A stretch of 64,000 nt of DNA from a virus, in the IMG/VR virus record IMGVR_UViG_3300036832_000548, positions 18,592 through 82,591 of that record; one strand, 5' to 3'. The notes beneath the pieces were generated by a model. It was given only the letters and a program-made list of their open reading frames with translations. It did no database searches and was not told where the DNA came from. Positions 41,253 through 49,236 of this stretch are shown in pieces; positions within the stretch are counted from its first letter, which is position 1; every line of letters begins with the position of its first letter. Position numbers and translations under genes: made by a program.

Positions 41253-41600
41253 ATGTTATGGACTTACTCTCTGATCTTCTGCGCGGTCGTGGGCGCGCTC
41301 ATCATCTGGAAAATGTTTCAAGGCGAGAAGCGCATCGAGCTTCCGCGCTCGACGGGAACACCGCGATCGAACGAAGCTGGCAGCATCCTCTCCCGCAACG
41401 AGTGTCCGGTCTGCCGACAGGCAGGCGCGGATTTCTACTATGGCCCAGTCAATCCTGAGTTCCGCGTGCTGTATTGTGCAAACCCGGAGTGCCGCACGAC
41501 CTTCAAGGTCGAGAACTACGGCGGCGGTCGCGTCTATGCGGACATCGATGACGATGAAGCGCCAGCGTACCTGTACGGGCTGACTAAGCGGCGGTCCTAG
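41253..41600 (+). CDS. Membrane-anchored zinc-ribbon protein
   Basis: The start at 41253 follows TGAGG; an in-frame ATG at 41241 is less likely because it lies on the terminator. The 115-residue product has one membrane segment (about 3-20) and then ECPVCRQ...YCANPEC, a four-Cys zinc site. The function is unknown. Confidence 0.55.
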   Translation: MLWTYSLIFCAVVGALIIWKMFQGEKRIELPRSTGTPRSNEAGSILSRNECPVCRQAGADFYYGPVNPEFRVLYCANPECRTTFKVENYGGGRVYADIDDDEAPAYLYGLTKRRS

Positions 41601-41607
41601 CTCGCCT

Positions 41608-41641
41608 CAGCCAGCCCGTGCCTTGGGGACCGGGCTGGCTG
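41608..41641 (+). terminator. Strong GC hairpin, likely terminator
   Basis: CAGCCAGCCCG (41608-41618) and CGGGCTGGCTG (41631-41641) form an 11-bp stem around a 12-nt loop. The U-run is weak (CTTCT), so termination is probable but not certain. Confidence 0.55.
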
Positions 41642-41829
41642 CTTCTGGGGCGGGCATTCGTCATGGGGTGGGGGTGGATATGACGCCTGCTGCTTCCATC
41701 AAGCCGCAGGACTCAAGGGGGGCGAGATTCCTGCGACCGCGAACAGTGTAACACGGATTCGCGCTGTTCCAACCACAGGTTGACATTCGCACACGAAAAT
41801 TCCACCCTGACAATCGAGGCTAATCCCCC

Positions 41830-42819
41830 ATGAGCGATTCTGCTGTCGAGAAGGCAATCACGAACTGCCGCGCAGGTGTTGAGCAAGCCGCGACCGGCAC
41901 GCGCGCCATTGAGAAGGCGCACGCTGACCTCAAGCCCATAGTGTTCCGCAGCCAGCCCGTGGGCCTCGCGATCGCCATGGGCGACTTGGAGCGTCAGCGC
42001 AACACGACGATCCGCGGCATGCTGCTGGCCAATGCCAAGGAGGCTGTCAGGCTTGACCGCCGCCCCGCTGCTGGCTTGGCCTTCTGCCAACTCCGTGAGA
42101 CCTTTGAGCGGCCCAGCGAGTGGCTGGCGTTTCTGCAGATGAACCTTGCTCCGCTACAGCTCACCAAGGTCGAGGCCCTGATGGGCGAGGTCCGGTTCCG
42201 GGGTGCGCTGATGACCTGCTCGCATCCGGGGTGTGACTGCACGGTCAAGGCACCCTGCTCCCACGGCAAGCCTTATATCGTTGACGGGTCGTGGCCTGAC
42301 GATACCGCCGTTGTGCCTGCAGCGCTTGTGACGACCGCCGCCATGGATCGCGCCCTTGAGGCCATCAAGGCTGACCGGAATAAGAGTAACCGTTTGATCG
42401 CACGAGAGATCGGCGCTTCTGAGTTCCTTGTCCGCAAGGCCCGCAAGGCAATCGCACCCGCAATCGCAGTTGCAGACGAGACGGCCCGCATCGGGCAGGA
42501 CGGTCGCGCTCGCCGCGCGCCCAAGCGCGGTCAGGGTTGGCAGGTCTTGCCCCCGGAAGGCCAAGGGGAATGCGATTACAATCCTGAATTTGAGCCAGCG
42601 TTCGACGGCATGTCTGACGCTGAGCTTCGCCAGCAGGCCCACAAGGCGCAGATGGCTGAGGCTGAGCGTCTGGGGCAGGAAGGTGCTTTTTTGCGCGCCG
42701 GCACCAAGAAAGGCGAGATCAACCGGGCGCGCCTGAAGGAGGTGCGGCGGGCGATCAGGTCATTGAAGACGTACTACGACAGGCTGCTCGAAATCGGAGA
42801 GATAAAGAAAGGGTCGTAA
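41830..42819 (+). CDS. Helix-turn-helix regulator-like protein
   Basis: This 329-residue protein has an N-terminal helical part, a Cys/His cluster (CSHPGCDCTVKAPCSH, about 130-145), and a helix-turn-helix segment (NRLIAREIGASEFLVRKARKA, about 187-207) followed by RIGQDGRARRAPKRG. The last motif resembles IGxDGK linkers of phage regulators and methylase-associated proteins. It may be a DNA-binding early regulator. Confidence 0.55.
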   Translation: MSDSAVEKAITNCRAGVEQAATGTRAIEKAHADLKPIVFRSQPVGLAIAMGDLERQRNTTIRGMLLANAKEAVRLDRRPAAGLAFCQLRETFERPSEWLAFLQMNLAPLQLTKVEALMGEVRFRGALMTCSHPGCDCTVKAPCSHGKPYIVDGSWPDDTAVVPAALVTTAAMDRALEAIKADRNKSNRLIAREIGASEFLVRKARKAIAPAIAVADETARIGQDGRARRAPKRGQGWQVLPPEGQGECDYNPEFEPAFDGMSDAELRQQAHKAQMAEAERLGQEGAFLRAGTKKGEINRARLKEVRRAIRSLKTYYDRLLEIGEIKKGS

Positions 42820-42836
42820 CCAGAGAGGAGGCGCCG

Positions 42837-43412
42837 ATGGCGCGACAAAAGTACAAGAAGCTCTACACGGCTGACGATTGCTCGACGCACGTCTGGGCGC
42901 TCGTCAAAGACGCGCGGGAGAACGTCGAGTTCACGCTCAAGCTCGACGCCGCGTTCATCCAGGACTCGCGGCGCGGCGTGCCGTGGAAATGCCTGCTGGC
43001 CAACGGCACGGCTGCTATCGCCCATAGCGGTCACAATCCGTTCAGCCATCCGGTCAAGTTCGTTTACGTCGAGGGGTCGCACCTCTACGTCCTGACCCGC
43101 GTGTCAGGCCGCAACCGGCGTGAGTATCCGCTGGCCATGCGATATCGCCACAATTTCACAAAGACCTTGCGGCAATTCGACAACATGACCAAGGCCCAGT
43201 TTGTGGAGCTGTTTGGCGATGCGGGTGTACAGATCAGGCTGAAGCCACCCATCCGCCATCAGCGCAGTGCGGAGCAGACTGAGAGCCGCCAGCAGCCCGC
43301 GCGTGCGCCCTCGACTGAGCGCAGGCTGGTTGGGGCCATGCGGCGCGCCCGTGACGCGGGCCTGCTCAACCTTGAGCACCTTGGCGGGCCTAGCCCTGCC
43401 ACGGCGGCCTGA
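42837..43412 (+). CDS. Hypothetical protein, 191 residues
   Basis: A strong GAGGAGG site precedes the start. The protein holds VWALVKDARENVEFTLKLDA and a basic segment (YRHNFTKTLRQFDNMTK). No catalytic or membrane signature was seen. It is the last gene before a clear terminator. Confidence 0.55.
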   Translation: MARQKYKKLYTADDCSTHVWALVKDARENVEFTLKLDAAFIQDSRRGVPWKCLLANGTAAIAHSGHNPFSHPVKFVYVEGSHLYVLTRVSGRNRREYPLAMRYRHNFTKTLRQFDNMTKAQFVELFGDAGVQIRLKPPIRHQRSAEQTESRQQPARAPSTERRLVGAMRRARDAGLLNLEHLGGPSPATAA

Positions 43413-43446
43413 CGACCCTCTCCCGGAGGGGAGGTGCGGCGGTGAA

Positions 43447-43477
43447 CCGGGTGCCCGAAAGGGTGCCCGGTTTTTTA
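43447..43477 (+). terminator. Rho-independent terminator
   Basis: CCGGGTGCCC (43447-43456), a GAAA loop, and GGGTGCCCGG (43461-43470) form a 10-bp stem followed by TTTTTTAT. This is one of the best terminators in the window. Confidence 0.9.
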
Positions 43478-43942
43478 TGGGGAGAGAGACGTATCGTCTC
43501 GGCCAAGGCGCTCTTGATACCCATGTCCCGGATGCCGAGACGGGCCGCCATCGGCCACAAGGGGAATGATGCCCACCTGCTTGATGCCGGTGGCGGCCAC
43601 CTAAAAGAACGAGCCGACCTCCGGGGCGTTAAGAGGCCGGCTCGTCCTGCTTGGTAACCCGGCTGGTCGAGGGCTGGGCAACCGCGGGGATCATCGCACC
43701 GGCGCGGCTGTGTTGTCTAGGCCTATCCCTGCCGTTGCCGGCCCATCCACAAGAAACAAACGTAGACCCGACATTTGGCCCGACAGAAACTGGAAAGGTT
43801 GGTGTATTCAAGGTGTTGAAGCACCCTATAAGGGCGAAATAGACCATCAATCGCTGCCCATCGCTGCCAAAAGCATTGTGATTGCAATGGGACTTATTAT
43901 CTGGTCTGATGTCAGCAACCACCGACCCGACAAGGACCAGAC
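43478..43942 (+). other. Non-coding region before the integrase
   Basis: No gene is supported here. A 13-bp stem with one mismatch lies at 43609-43645 and would work as a minus-strand terminator (TTCTTTTA follows on that strand). This would be a natural place for attP near the integrase, but no core sequence can be named from the window alone. Confidence 0.4.
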
Positions 43943-45136
43943 ATGGATAAGATCGATACCAAGGGCGCCCGCGAGAAGCTCCCCGCACGCGGGCGCGCAT
44001 ACTTCCTAAACACTGTCGCCAGTGGCATCACGCTGGGCTATCGCCGCCTGCCGGCTGGCCCTGGCTCCTGGCTCATTCGTAAGGCCGACGGCAAGGGCGG
44101 GGCCGTCCTCGTCACCTTCGCCAAGGCGGACGACCTGGTGCCAGCCGACGGCAAAACCATCCTCGACTTTGATCAAGCCCTCTTGCGAGCCCGCGAGGTT
44201 GCGGTCGACCTCATGAGCGACGTTGGCCCGCTGTCTATCGACAGGGCACTCACCGACTTTGCCAACGATCTGGCTGGCCGCGATTCGAACCCCGATAATG
44301 CCCGCCGCGTTCGCAAGCATTTGTCCTCGACTATGCTTGCCAAGCCCGTGGGCGCGCTCACCGCGCGCGAGCTTAAGCGATGGCGTGACGATCTCCTGAA
44401 GAAGATGACGCGGCCGACGGCCGTACGAACAATCAAGATGTTCCGCGCCGCGCTTAATCTCGCTGCCGATCTCGATAGCAAAATCACCAACCGCAATGAC
44501 TGGCGGATCGGCCTTAAGACGCGAGACGACTATCGGCCGGTTGATCGGGTACTTGAGGATGATCAGGTGCTACAGCTGATCGACGCGGCCTATGCGTTCG
44601 ACTATCAGTACGGCTTGCTGCTTGAGGTGTTGGCGTTCACCGGAACGCGCACCAAGCAGGCGACGCGCCTGATGGTCAGCGATCTTGATATCGCTGACAA
44701 GGACAAGCCGCGCCTGATGATGCCCGTGAGCCGCAAAGGCAAGTATCGCAAGACCGAGGTCAATCGGTCGATCCCGATTCCTGTCGATCTCGCTGGCAGG
44801 CTGCGTGCAGCTGCTGGCACTCGGCCGCGCAATACAGCGTTACTAGTCGACGGCAAGGGCAACCCGTGGAAACCGGCCGGCAACGAGATACGCAGGATGT
44901 GGAAGCGCGTCGCCGAGCAAGGCGGAATCAAAGAAACCATGTACGCCCTGCGGCACTCGTTCATCACGCGCAGTCTTAAGGCTGGCATTCCGCCAAGCGT
45001 GCTGGCGAACAGCGTCGACACATCGGTGGCAATGATCGAGAAAACCTATGGGCGCTTCGTCGCCAATCATGCGGACGACATCATGCGTCGTGCCCTGCTG
45101 CCATCAAGCAAGAGGATCCTTCGGATTGTGCCGTAG
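43943..45136 (+). CDS. int: Tyrosine-family integrase
   Basis: This 397-residue protein has a core-binding domain (about 95-185) and a catalytic domain. Active-site positions can be seen: Arg in FTGTRTKQAT (about 236), a Lys in SRKGKYRK (about 261), Arg in YALRHSF (about 336) and Tyr in IEKTYGRF (about 369). The HxxR histidine is replaced by Tyr (YALR), common in this subfamily. It catalyses phage integration and excision. The 3' end overlaps the convergent gene at 45104. Confidence 0.9.
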   Translation: MDKIDTKGAREKLPARGRAYFLNTVASGITLGYRRLPAGPGSWLIRKADGKGGAVLVTFAKADDLVPADGKTILDFDQALLRAREVAVDLMSDVGPLSIDRALTDFANDLAGRDSNPDNARRVRKHLSSTMLAKPVGALTARELKRWRDDLLKKMTRPTAVRTIKMFRAALNLAADLDSKITNRNDWRIGLKTRDDYRPVDRVLEDDQVLQLIDAAYAFDYQYGLLLEVLAFTGTRTKQATRLMVSDLDIADKDKPRLMMPVSRKGKYRKTEVNRSIPIPVDLAGRLRAAAGTRPRNTALLVDGKGNPWKPAGNEIRRMWKRVAEQGGIKETMYALRHSFITRSLKAGIPPSVLANSVDTSVAMIEKTYGRFVANHADDIMRRALLPSSKRILRIVP

Positions 45137-45334
45137 CCGCTCAATGCGGCGGGCCCACTCCGCGTCGGCCTCGCGTGTAATGCTGATCTTCCCGCCTCGC
45201 GACAGTTGCACAATAGCTGGCGCGAGGCCTTTCTTTTGTAACTTCGTGAACCGGGTGCGCGAGACACGCCGCTTCACCAGCCATTCGGCCAATGTGTAGT
45301 CGCGGTCAGCCGCGATGGCCTCTTTTTTTGGCAC
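45104..45334 (-). CDS. Excisionase/AlpA-like DNA-binding protein
   Basis: The 76-residue product (GTG start) has TLAEWLVKRRVSRTRFTKLQ followed by GGKISITREADAEWARRIE, the winged-helix pattern of Xis and AlpA proteins. It converges with int and overlaps its 3' end by 33 bp, as expected for a directionality factor. The start overlaps the preceding gene by 29 bp. Confidence 0.6.
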   Translation of the reverse strand: MPKKEAIAADRDYTLAEWLVKRRVSRTRFTKLQKKGLAPAIVQLSRGGKISITREADAEWARRIERLRHNPKDPLA

Positions 45335-45554
45335 GTTTCCGTCCTTTCCGCTTGATTCTCGCTTGTCTCAATCTCGTCGCGTAGCCGCCCATCATCTCAT
45401 CGTTGATGCGACCGCTCGTCTGCCACCAATCCTTGGCTATTTTTGCGCGCTTGCCCTCAAACAAACCGCCGCAACCGCCGCAATAAAAATTGCCGTTGAG
45501 TTCCAGCGGGAGCTGCAGGGCTCGCCGCAGATCGCAGGCGCAGATCGCGGTCAT
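45306..45554 (-). CDS. Small zinc-type basic protein
   Basis: The 82-residue product has CACDLRRALQLP and FYCGGCGGLF (four Cys, one metal site) and a basic tail (KRKGRKRAKKRG). It is coupled to the previous gene by ATGA. Similar Cys-rich proteins are common in phage early operons, with no known function. Confidence 0.55.
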   Translation of the reverse strand: MTAICACDLRRALQLPLELNGNFYCGGCGGLFEGKRAKIAKDWWQTSGRINDEMMGGYATRLRQARIKRKGRKRAKKRGHRG

Positions 45555-45730
45555 CGCTTCAGCCCTTTGCGTTGCCGCCGCTTCGGTGCCGTCGCTTCCA
45601 AATGCCGACTTGCAAGTGCAGCGAACACGCGCAGCTGTTCGTGCAACTCGCGCGGATACATCACGACGATGCGTTGCTTGCGGCCTTTGCCGATGGTCCG
45701 TACTTTGATTGTTTCATTGTCGCTATTCAT
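45551..45730 (-). CDS. 59-residue basic protein
   Basis: Read from the ATG at 45730, the product starts MNSDNETIKVRTIGKGRKQR and continues VVMYPRELHEQLRVFAALA, similar to ribbon-helix-helix DNA-binding proteins. It overlaps neighbours by ATGA on both sides. The DNA-binding role is an inference. Confidence 0.5.
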   Translation of the reverse strand: MNSDNETIKVRTIGKGRKQRIVVMYPRELHEQLRVFAALASRHLEATAPKRRQRKGLKR

Positions 45731-45807
45731 CGGAACACCGTCAGCGACGCGATCGCGACCAGCAAAAGCGCCAGCACGATCAGCACCAATGCGAGCTGCA
45801 TCCCCAT
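45727..45807 (-). CDS. 26-residue membrane microprotein
   Basis: The product MGMQLALVLIVLALLLVAIA and six more residues is almost entirely hydrophobic. It sits between two coupled genes with ATGA and TGATG overlaps, so it is probably translated. The function is unknown. Confidence 0.45.
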   Translation of the reverse strand: MGMQLALVLIVLALLLVAIASLTVFR

Positions 45808-45995
45808 CACTGTTTCACCGGTCTGAGAATGTTGAACATCGGTTCCTCGCACGCTTCGCAGTAAACCCACATCACGCCACCGCCATCGGCCCACAAGATT
45901 AGCGGCACATGCTCCTCAGGAATTTCCTTGCCGCATTTCGAGCACAGGTCCGTGTGCTTGCGCGGCGTGCCGAGGGTTCGATGTGGATCATCCAT
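45807..45995 (-). CDS. Small zinc-ribbon protein
   Basis: The 62-residue product has LCSKCGKEIP and VYCEACEEP, a typical four-Cys zinc ribbon. It overlaps the next gene's stop by one base (TGATG). The function is unknown. Confidence 0.55.
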   Translation of the reverse strand: MDDPHRTLGTPRKHTDLCSKCGKEIPEEHVPLILWADGGGVMWVYCEACEEPMFNILRPVKQ

Positions 45996-46216
45996 CACCC
46001 TAGCTCGCTCTCGTCGCAGGCCACGTAGGCGTCGGGAGCTGGCACGATGGGCTCAAGGCCAACGTCAATCCGCTGCGGATTAACGCGGTCGACGCATGCC
46101 CGACAAATCGGCTTGCGGTCACCCTGGTGTCGAATGCTAGGCACCCGCATCGGGTTGTAGCTGAAAATGCGGTGGCATCCGAAGCACTCGGACGTGCACA
46201 AAGCGTAGCCCATCAT
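45995..46216 (-). CDS. Phage zinc-finger-type protein
   Basis: The 73-residue product has CTSECFGCHRIFSYNPMRVPS, then RKPICRACVDRVNP, two CxxC pairs. This pattern, ending in DAYVACDESELG, is recognisable from many actinobacterial and alphaproteobacterial phages, where the function is unknown. Confidence 0.65.
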   Translation of the reverse strand: MMGYALCTSECFGCHRIFSYNPMRVPSIRHQGDRKPICRACVDRVNPQRIDVGLEPIVPAPDAYVACDESELG

Positions 46217-46488
46217 GCACGTCCCTTCATTTCCGGCTGGCCTTCGAAGCGTTTAATCATTTCCTTGAAAAGCACGACTACATCGCGACGATCAGCACCA
46301 TTGCTGATGAAATTGCACCGGTCGCCCTCTTTGCGGACGCCGTACTCATACACGAGCAACACGAAGCCTACCTTGCGATCCTTGCCCTTGGCCTCGCCGT
46401 TGAAAAACCCGTCGAGCACTTGCGCGACGGCATTCATCTGCGCGATATATTCCGGGTCAATTGGAGCGTCGCCTAATCGTTCTGCCAT
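46213..46488 (-). CDS. Hypothetical protein, 91 residues
   Basis: The product contains VGFVLLVYEYGVRKEGDRCNFISNGADRRDVVVL, close to small phage proteins with a fixed NFISNG segment. A short Gly/Lys-rich loop precedes it. It overlaps the next gene by ATG ATG. Confidence 0.6.
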   Translation of the reverse strand: MAERLGDAPIDPEYIAQMNAVAQVLDGFFNGEAKGKDRKVGFVLLVYEYGVRKEGDRCNFISNGADRRDVVVLFKEMIKRFEGQPEMKGRA

Positions 46489-46503
46489 GCTGGCTTTCCT
46501 TTC

Positions 46504-46656
46504 TTATGCCGGGCCTCGTGGGCTTTTGATTTCCCGGTTATCGCTTTTCTGTCGCATCCCACTTGAAGCAAGTCCTTGCACTACGCCTTGGACTTGCATC
46601 GCCCTGACTACCTTGCGGTAGAGCGTAGCGGCGTGAACTGTTCCGGCGACGCCCAT
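46504..46656 (-). CDS. Possible 50-residue protein
   Basis: Reading from the ATG at 46656 gives MGVAGTVHAATLYRKVVRAM and onward, ending at a TAA 16 bp before the next gene. No good ribosome site is seen, so this is only a candidate that fills a 200-bp gap. Confidence 0.3.
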   Translation of the reverse strand: MGVAGTVHAATLYRKVVRAMQVQGVVQGLASSGMRQKSDNREIKSPRGPA

Positions 46657-46697
46657 CGGTACGCTTGGCGGTTAACCGTGAGCGCCGCCGGCAAGGG

Positions 46698-46973
46698 TCA
46701 GTCTCTCGTCCGACCCAAGATCTTTCGTCTCCAATAACTGCGATTCCTCAACACATCCTTAACTTTCTCCTGATTTGTAATTTTGTCCCATTCTTCGAAT
46801 GTCGGCTCGCGCAGCGTTTGGTCCGCGTTATAGATCGAGATCAGCCCGCAATAGACACACATTGAAATGTCGCCTTCCCCTGGCACCGTTCCGTCTTCCA
46901 TCGGTCGCGCCCGTTCAAGTGGCTCATTGCACTTGCGGCATCGACTGAGCGGGACATCCAAGCTCTCGCTCAT
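46698..46973 (-). CDS. Zinc-ribbon protein, 91 residues
   Basis: The product has CRKCNEPLERARP and MCVYCGLISIYNADQTLR, a four-Cys site with typical zinc-ribbon spacing, then an acidic helix (LREPTFEEWDKITNQ). It overlaps the next gene by 4 bp. The function is unknown. Confidence 0.6.
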   Translation of the reverse strand: MSESLDVPLSRCRKCNEPLERARPMEDGTVPGEGDISMCVYCGLISIYNADQTLREPTFEEWDKITNQEKVKDVLRNRSYWRRKILGRTRD

Positions 46974-47152
46974 GGTCGTCCCATGCGCGCTTTGACCTCT
47001 GTCGGTTCATCGAGCACATATTTAACCGCTGGTCTGCCGCATTCGCATTTTCCCCACACATTGTCCTCGCACCACTGGCGACCATCAGGGTTTTTGCAAT
47101 CGTCGCACCACGGTTGCAGCCAGATGGTTTTGTGTTCGGTCATGGGGTTCAT
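46970..47152 (-). CDS. Small Cys-rich protein, 60 residues
   Basis: The product has WCDDCKNPDGRQWCEDNVWGK, then CECG, enough for two metal sites. The start at 47152 overlaps the previous stop (ATGA); an in-frame ATG follows at 47143. The function is unknown. Confidence 0.55.
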   Translation of the reverse strand: MNPMTEHKTIWLQPWCDDCKNPDGRQWCEDNVWGKCECGRPAVKYVLDEPTEVKARMGRP

Positions 47153-47316
47153 TTGCTCACCAACTCAATCTCGGCGCGCAGCCGGTCAATTAGCTTTTGT
47201 TGCTCCTGTCCCCACGCCCATAGGTCGTGGATCAATACCGCCGCAGTCGAAAAGGCCATGTGATGCGGCAATTCCCGCTCCACCCGCTTGCGCAAGTCGT
47301 CCATCTTGTCGCTCAT
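47149..47316 (-). CDS. 55-residue coiled-coil protein
   Basis: Translation from the ATG at 47316 gives MSDKMDDLRKRVERELPHHM and onward, ending LRAEIELVSK: a short helical protein without membrane segment. It is coupled by ATGA on both sides. Confidence 0.5.
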   Translation of the reverse strand: MSDKMDDLRKRVERELPHHMAFSTAAVLIHDLWAWGQEQQKLIDRLRAEIELVSK

Positions 47317-47717
47317 GCGCGCTCCTTAAACCATGGCGCGATGCGCTCGCCGTTGTAGTAGATGCGATAAGGCTCGGCGTCTTTTTCCTCGATCACATAA
47401 GCCACGCATTCCGCAAATCCTATGCGATGCAAGGCACGCAGCCGGTGGTGCCCGTCGATCAGCCAATCCTTTCCGCCGTCGCCAACAAGGATCAGCGGCG
47501 GCGCATCTCCCATGTGATCTGTGGCTAGCGAGCGGACTTTGGCTGGATCGACCTCGACGCGCTTGTTGTGCTCATAAAGCTCCCGCACATCGACCAAATA
47601 GAGTTTGTGCTTGCCAGCTTGGCAATCGTTCTTGGCCCGCGTTACGTTCCAACTGCCGACATCAGAGTCAAATGTCTCATCGCCAAGCTTCATGTTGGAC
47701 ACGATCAAGGGCTTCAT
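47313..47717 (-). CDS. ParB/Srx-domain protein
   Basis: The 134-residue product has VDVRELYEHNKRVEVDPAKV and WLIDGHHRLRALHRIGF, the GHHR motif of ParB/sulfiredoxin-fold nuclease-like proteins. Such proteins in phage early operons often modify DNA or act as nucleases. The function is inferred from the motif. Confidence 0.7.
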   Translation of the reverse strand: MKPLIVSNMKLGDETFDSDVGSWNVTRAKNDCQAGKHKLYLVDVRELYEHNKRVEVDPAKVRSLATDHMGDAPPLILVGDGGKDWLIDGHHRLRALHRIGFAECVAYVIEEKDAEPYRIYYNGERIAPWFKERA

Positions 47718-47878
47718 CGTTGTTGCACCTCATGCACTACCATTATGTCCTCGCGGATTTCTTCCTCTTTGGTAGGCGTGCAGCGCCAAGCGCGGCGGAT
47801 GGCATCGTCCTGATCATCGGCCTCGATCCGGTAAGTGCGGCGCACCAGCGCATTGATGACGACGTGCCAATGTTTCAT
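47714..47878 (-). CDS. 54-residue hypothetical protein
   Basis: From the ATG at 47878 the product is MKHWHVVINALVRRTYRIEA and onward, with an acidic middle (DDQDDAIRRA). It overlaps the ParB-like gene by ATGA. The domain resembles small phage DUF proteins but no family was recognised. Confidence 0.5.
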   Translation of the reverse strand: MKHWHVVINALVRRTYRIEADDQDDAIRRAWRCTPTKEEEIREDIMVVHEVQQR

Positions 47879-47890
47879 CAGTCTTCGTCC

Positions 47891-48319
47891 TCAGTGTCGT
47901 TCGTGCGCCAAGGTTTTGTATCGTTCAAGCCATTGCTCGTAAGACACTGACCTATACAACTGTTTCATTTGCCAGATCGCACAAGCAACGCCGCTTGCAG
48001 GATCAGTAATTTCCAGACCACTGTCTTCAACCGGATGATACGGAGTGGCACCGATTGAACGCGACACCCACACCAATCCGATTCGCGCCCTTCGCATCGA
48101 AGATAGTTTGTCAAACAGTCCAGTCGGTTCAGCCAATTTCCACAGCTGCCAATCGCTCAGGCCTGAAACGGACTGCAGTGTTTCATAAGTCCATTTCTCT
48201 TGGGCGAGCACACGTTTGGCTCGCGGCCTTTTTGCCCCGGAGCGACTGGGTTTGCTGTGGCTTTGAAACGGCAACGGTCGATGAGAGAACAGATCATCGT
48301 CGTCGCTGCGGTCTTTCAT
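47891..48319 (-). CDS. Hypothetical protein, 142 residues
   Basis: The start at 48319 follows GAGGCAGGC. The product has a basic middle (GAKRPRAKRVLAQEKWTYE) and a helical C terminus (YEQWLERYKTLAHERH). It may bind nucleic acid, but nothing is recognised. Confidence 0.55.
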   Translation of the reverse strand: MKDRSDDDDLFSHRPLPFQSHSKPSRSGAKRPRAKRVLAQEKWTYETLQSVSGLSDWQLWKLAEPTGLFDKLSSMRRARIGLVWVSRSIGATPYHPVEDSGLEITDPASGVACAIWQMKQLYRSVSYEQWLERYKTLAHERH

Positions 48320-48427
48320 TGCCTGCCTCGTATTTGAACCGCCGCCGCCACGGGGGACTGAACAAACAGATTCCATGACGACGGCGGCCACAGCCACGAC
48401 ACGCACTTGTGAGGGTACAAGCCGCAG

Positions 48428-49045
48428 CTATTCGGATGCAGTATTTTTGTCCGTTTTGAGTGGGATCATCGGCGGATCGATATTCTCAAGCGCTTCAGCA
48501 ACAAGCCGGTCGCTCAGGTTCATCCGCGCCGTCAGATCCTTGATCGTATCGGTGACTTGCGTGCCGATCTTCGATGACATCTCGACCTCACGGAACGCCT
48601 CCGCGCCTTTCTGCCGAATGAGCCGCGCGGTATCGATGACTGTCTTGAGCACGGTTTGCGCTTGGTCGTGATACTCGCGGCCCATCTGCTCCAGTGTTTG
48701 CGCGCATTGTTCGTAGCCGATCACGACGGCATGCGCGGCGATGGCGGCACTGCGGGACACGTCAGGCGCGTGCGTAACGTAGTCAGGCAGCGGCCCCAGC
48801 ACCTTAGTGGCATTGTCCTGCCGCTGCTCAGGCGGCGCGTAATCGGCTGGGACCGGGACGTGTGGATCATCGAAGGTTGGACCTTTGATCCGCTCAGTCA
48901 CCATTCTTGGCGCGCGCTTTCCTGCCGCATTGACCTCAGCTTCAAGCGCCGCAGCAACGGCGGCAAACCCTTTCTCTTCCGGCGCTGCGTTCGGCAACAG
49001 TGCTTTCAAAGGGCTCTTCCCACGCACCACTGATGTGTCAGTCAT
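48428..49045 (-). CDS. Hypothetical protein, 205 residues
   Basis: The protein starts MTDTSVVRGKSPLKALLPNAA; the first residues match the start of the gene at 52795 (MTDTS). A helical C-terminal part (TVLKTVIDTARLIRQKGAEAF, ending MIPLKTDKNTASE) suggests a coiled, acidic protein. The place next to RecT could mean a role in recombination. Confidence 0.55.
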   Translation of the reverse strand: MTDTSVVRGKSPLKALLPNAAPEEKGFAAVAAALEAEVNAAGKRAPRMVTERIKGPTFDDPHVPVPADYAPPEQRQDNATKVLGPLPDYVTHAPDVSRSAAIAAHAVVIGYEQCAQTLEQMGREYHDQAQTVLKTVIDTARLIRQKGAEAFREVEMSSKIGTQVTDTIKDLTARMNLSDRLVAEALENIDPPMIPLKTDKNTASE

Positions 49046-49236
49046 TTCGATCTCACTCCTTTGGTTGATCTTTGCAGGTTCCGAGGCGTATCAAGCGACC
49101 CTACCCACCACAGGTCGTCGCGCCGATTGGCTTCCGCCCACACAACGGCATCGTGTTCGCTCTGGAACGGCCCCAGATAGCTGAACCCGTCCTGCGGATT
49201 GCCGATGATAATGATGCAGATCTTAGGAACGCCCAT
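49042..49236 (-). CDS. 64-residue hypothetical protein
   Basis: The start at 49236 is preceded by GAGGGAACCG. The product is MGVPKICIIIIGNPQDGFSY and onward, ending RSTKGVRSK. The short beta pattern ICIIIIG is suggestive of a small alpha/beta fold. It overlaps RecT by 14 bp. Confidence 0.5.
   Translation of the reverse strand: MGVPKICIIIIGNPQDGFSYLGPFQSEHDAVVWAEANRRDDLWWVGSLDTPRNLQRSTKGVRSK

Noticed and set aside
43629-44000. Minus-strand ORF of 123 residues upstream of int
   Set aside because: It overlaps the start of the integrase, and has no ribosome site or recognisable motif. Only the hairpin below it is retained.
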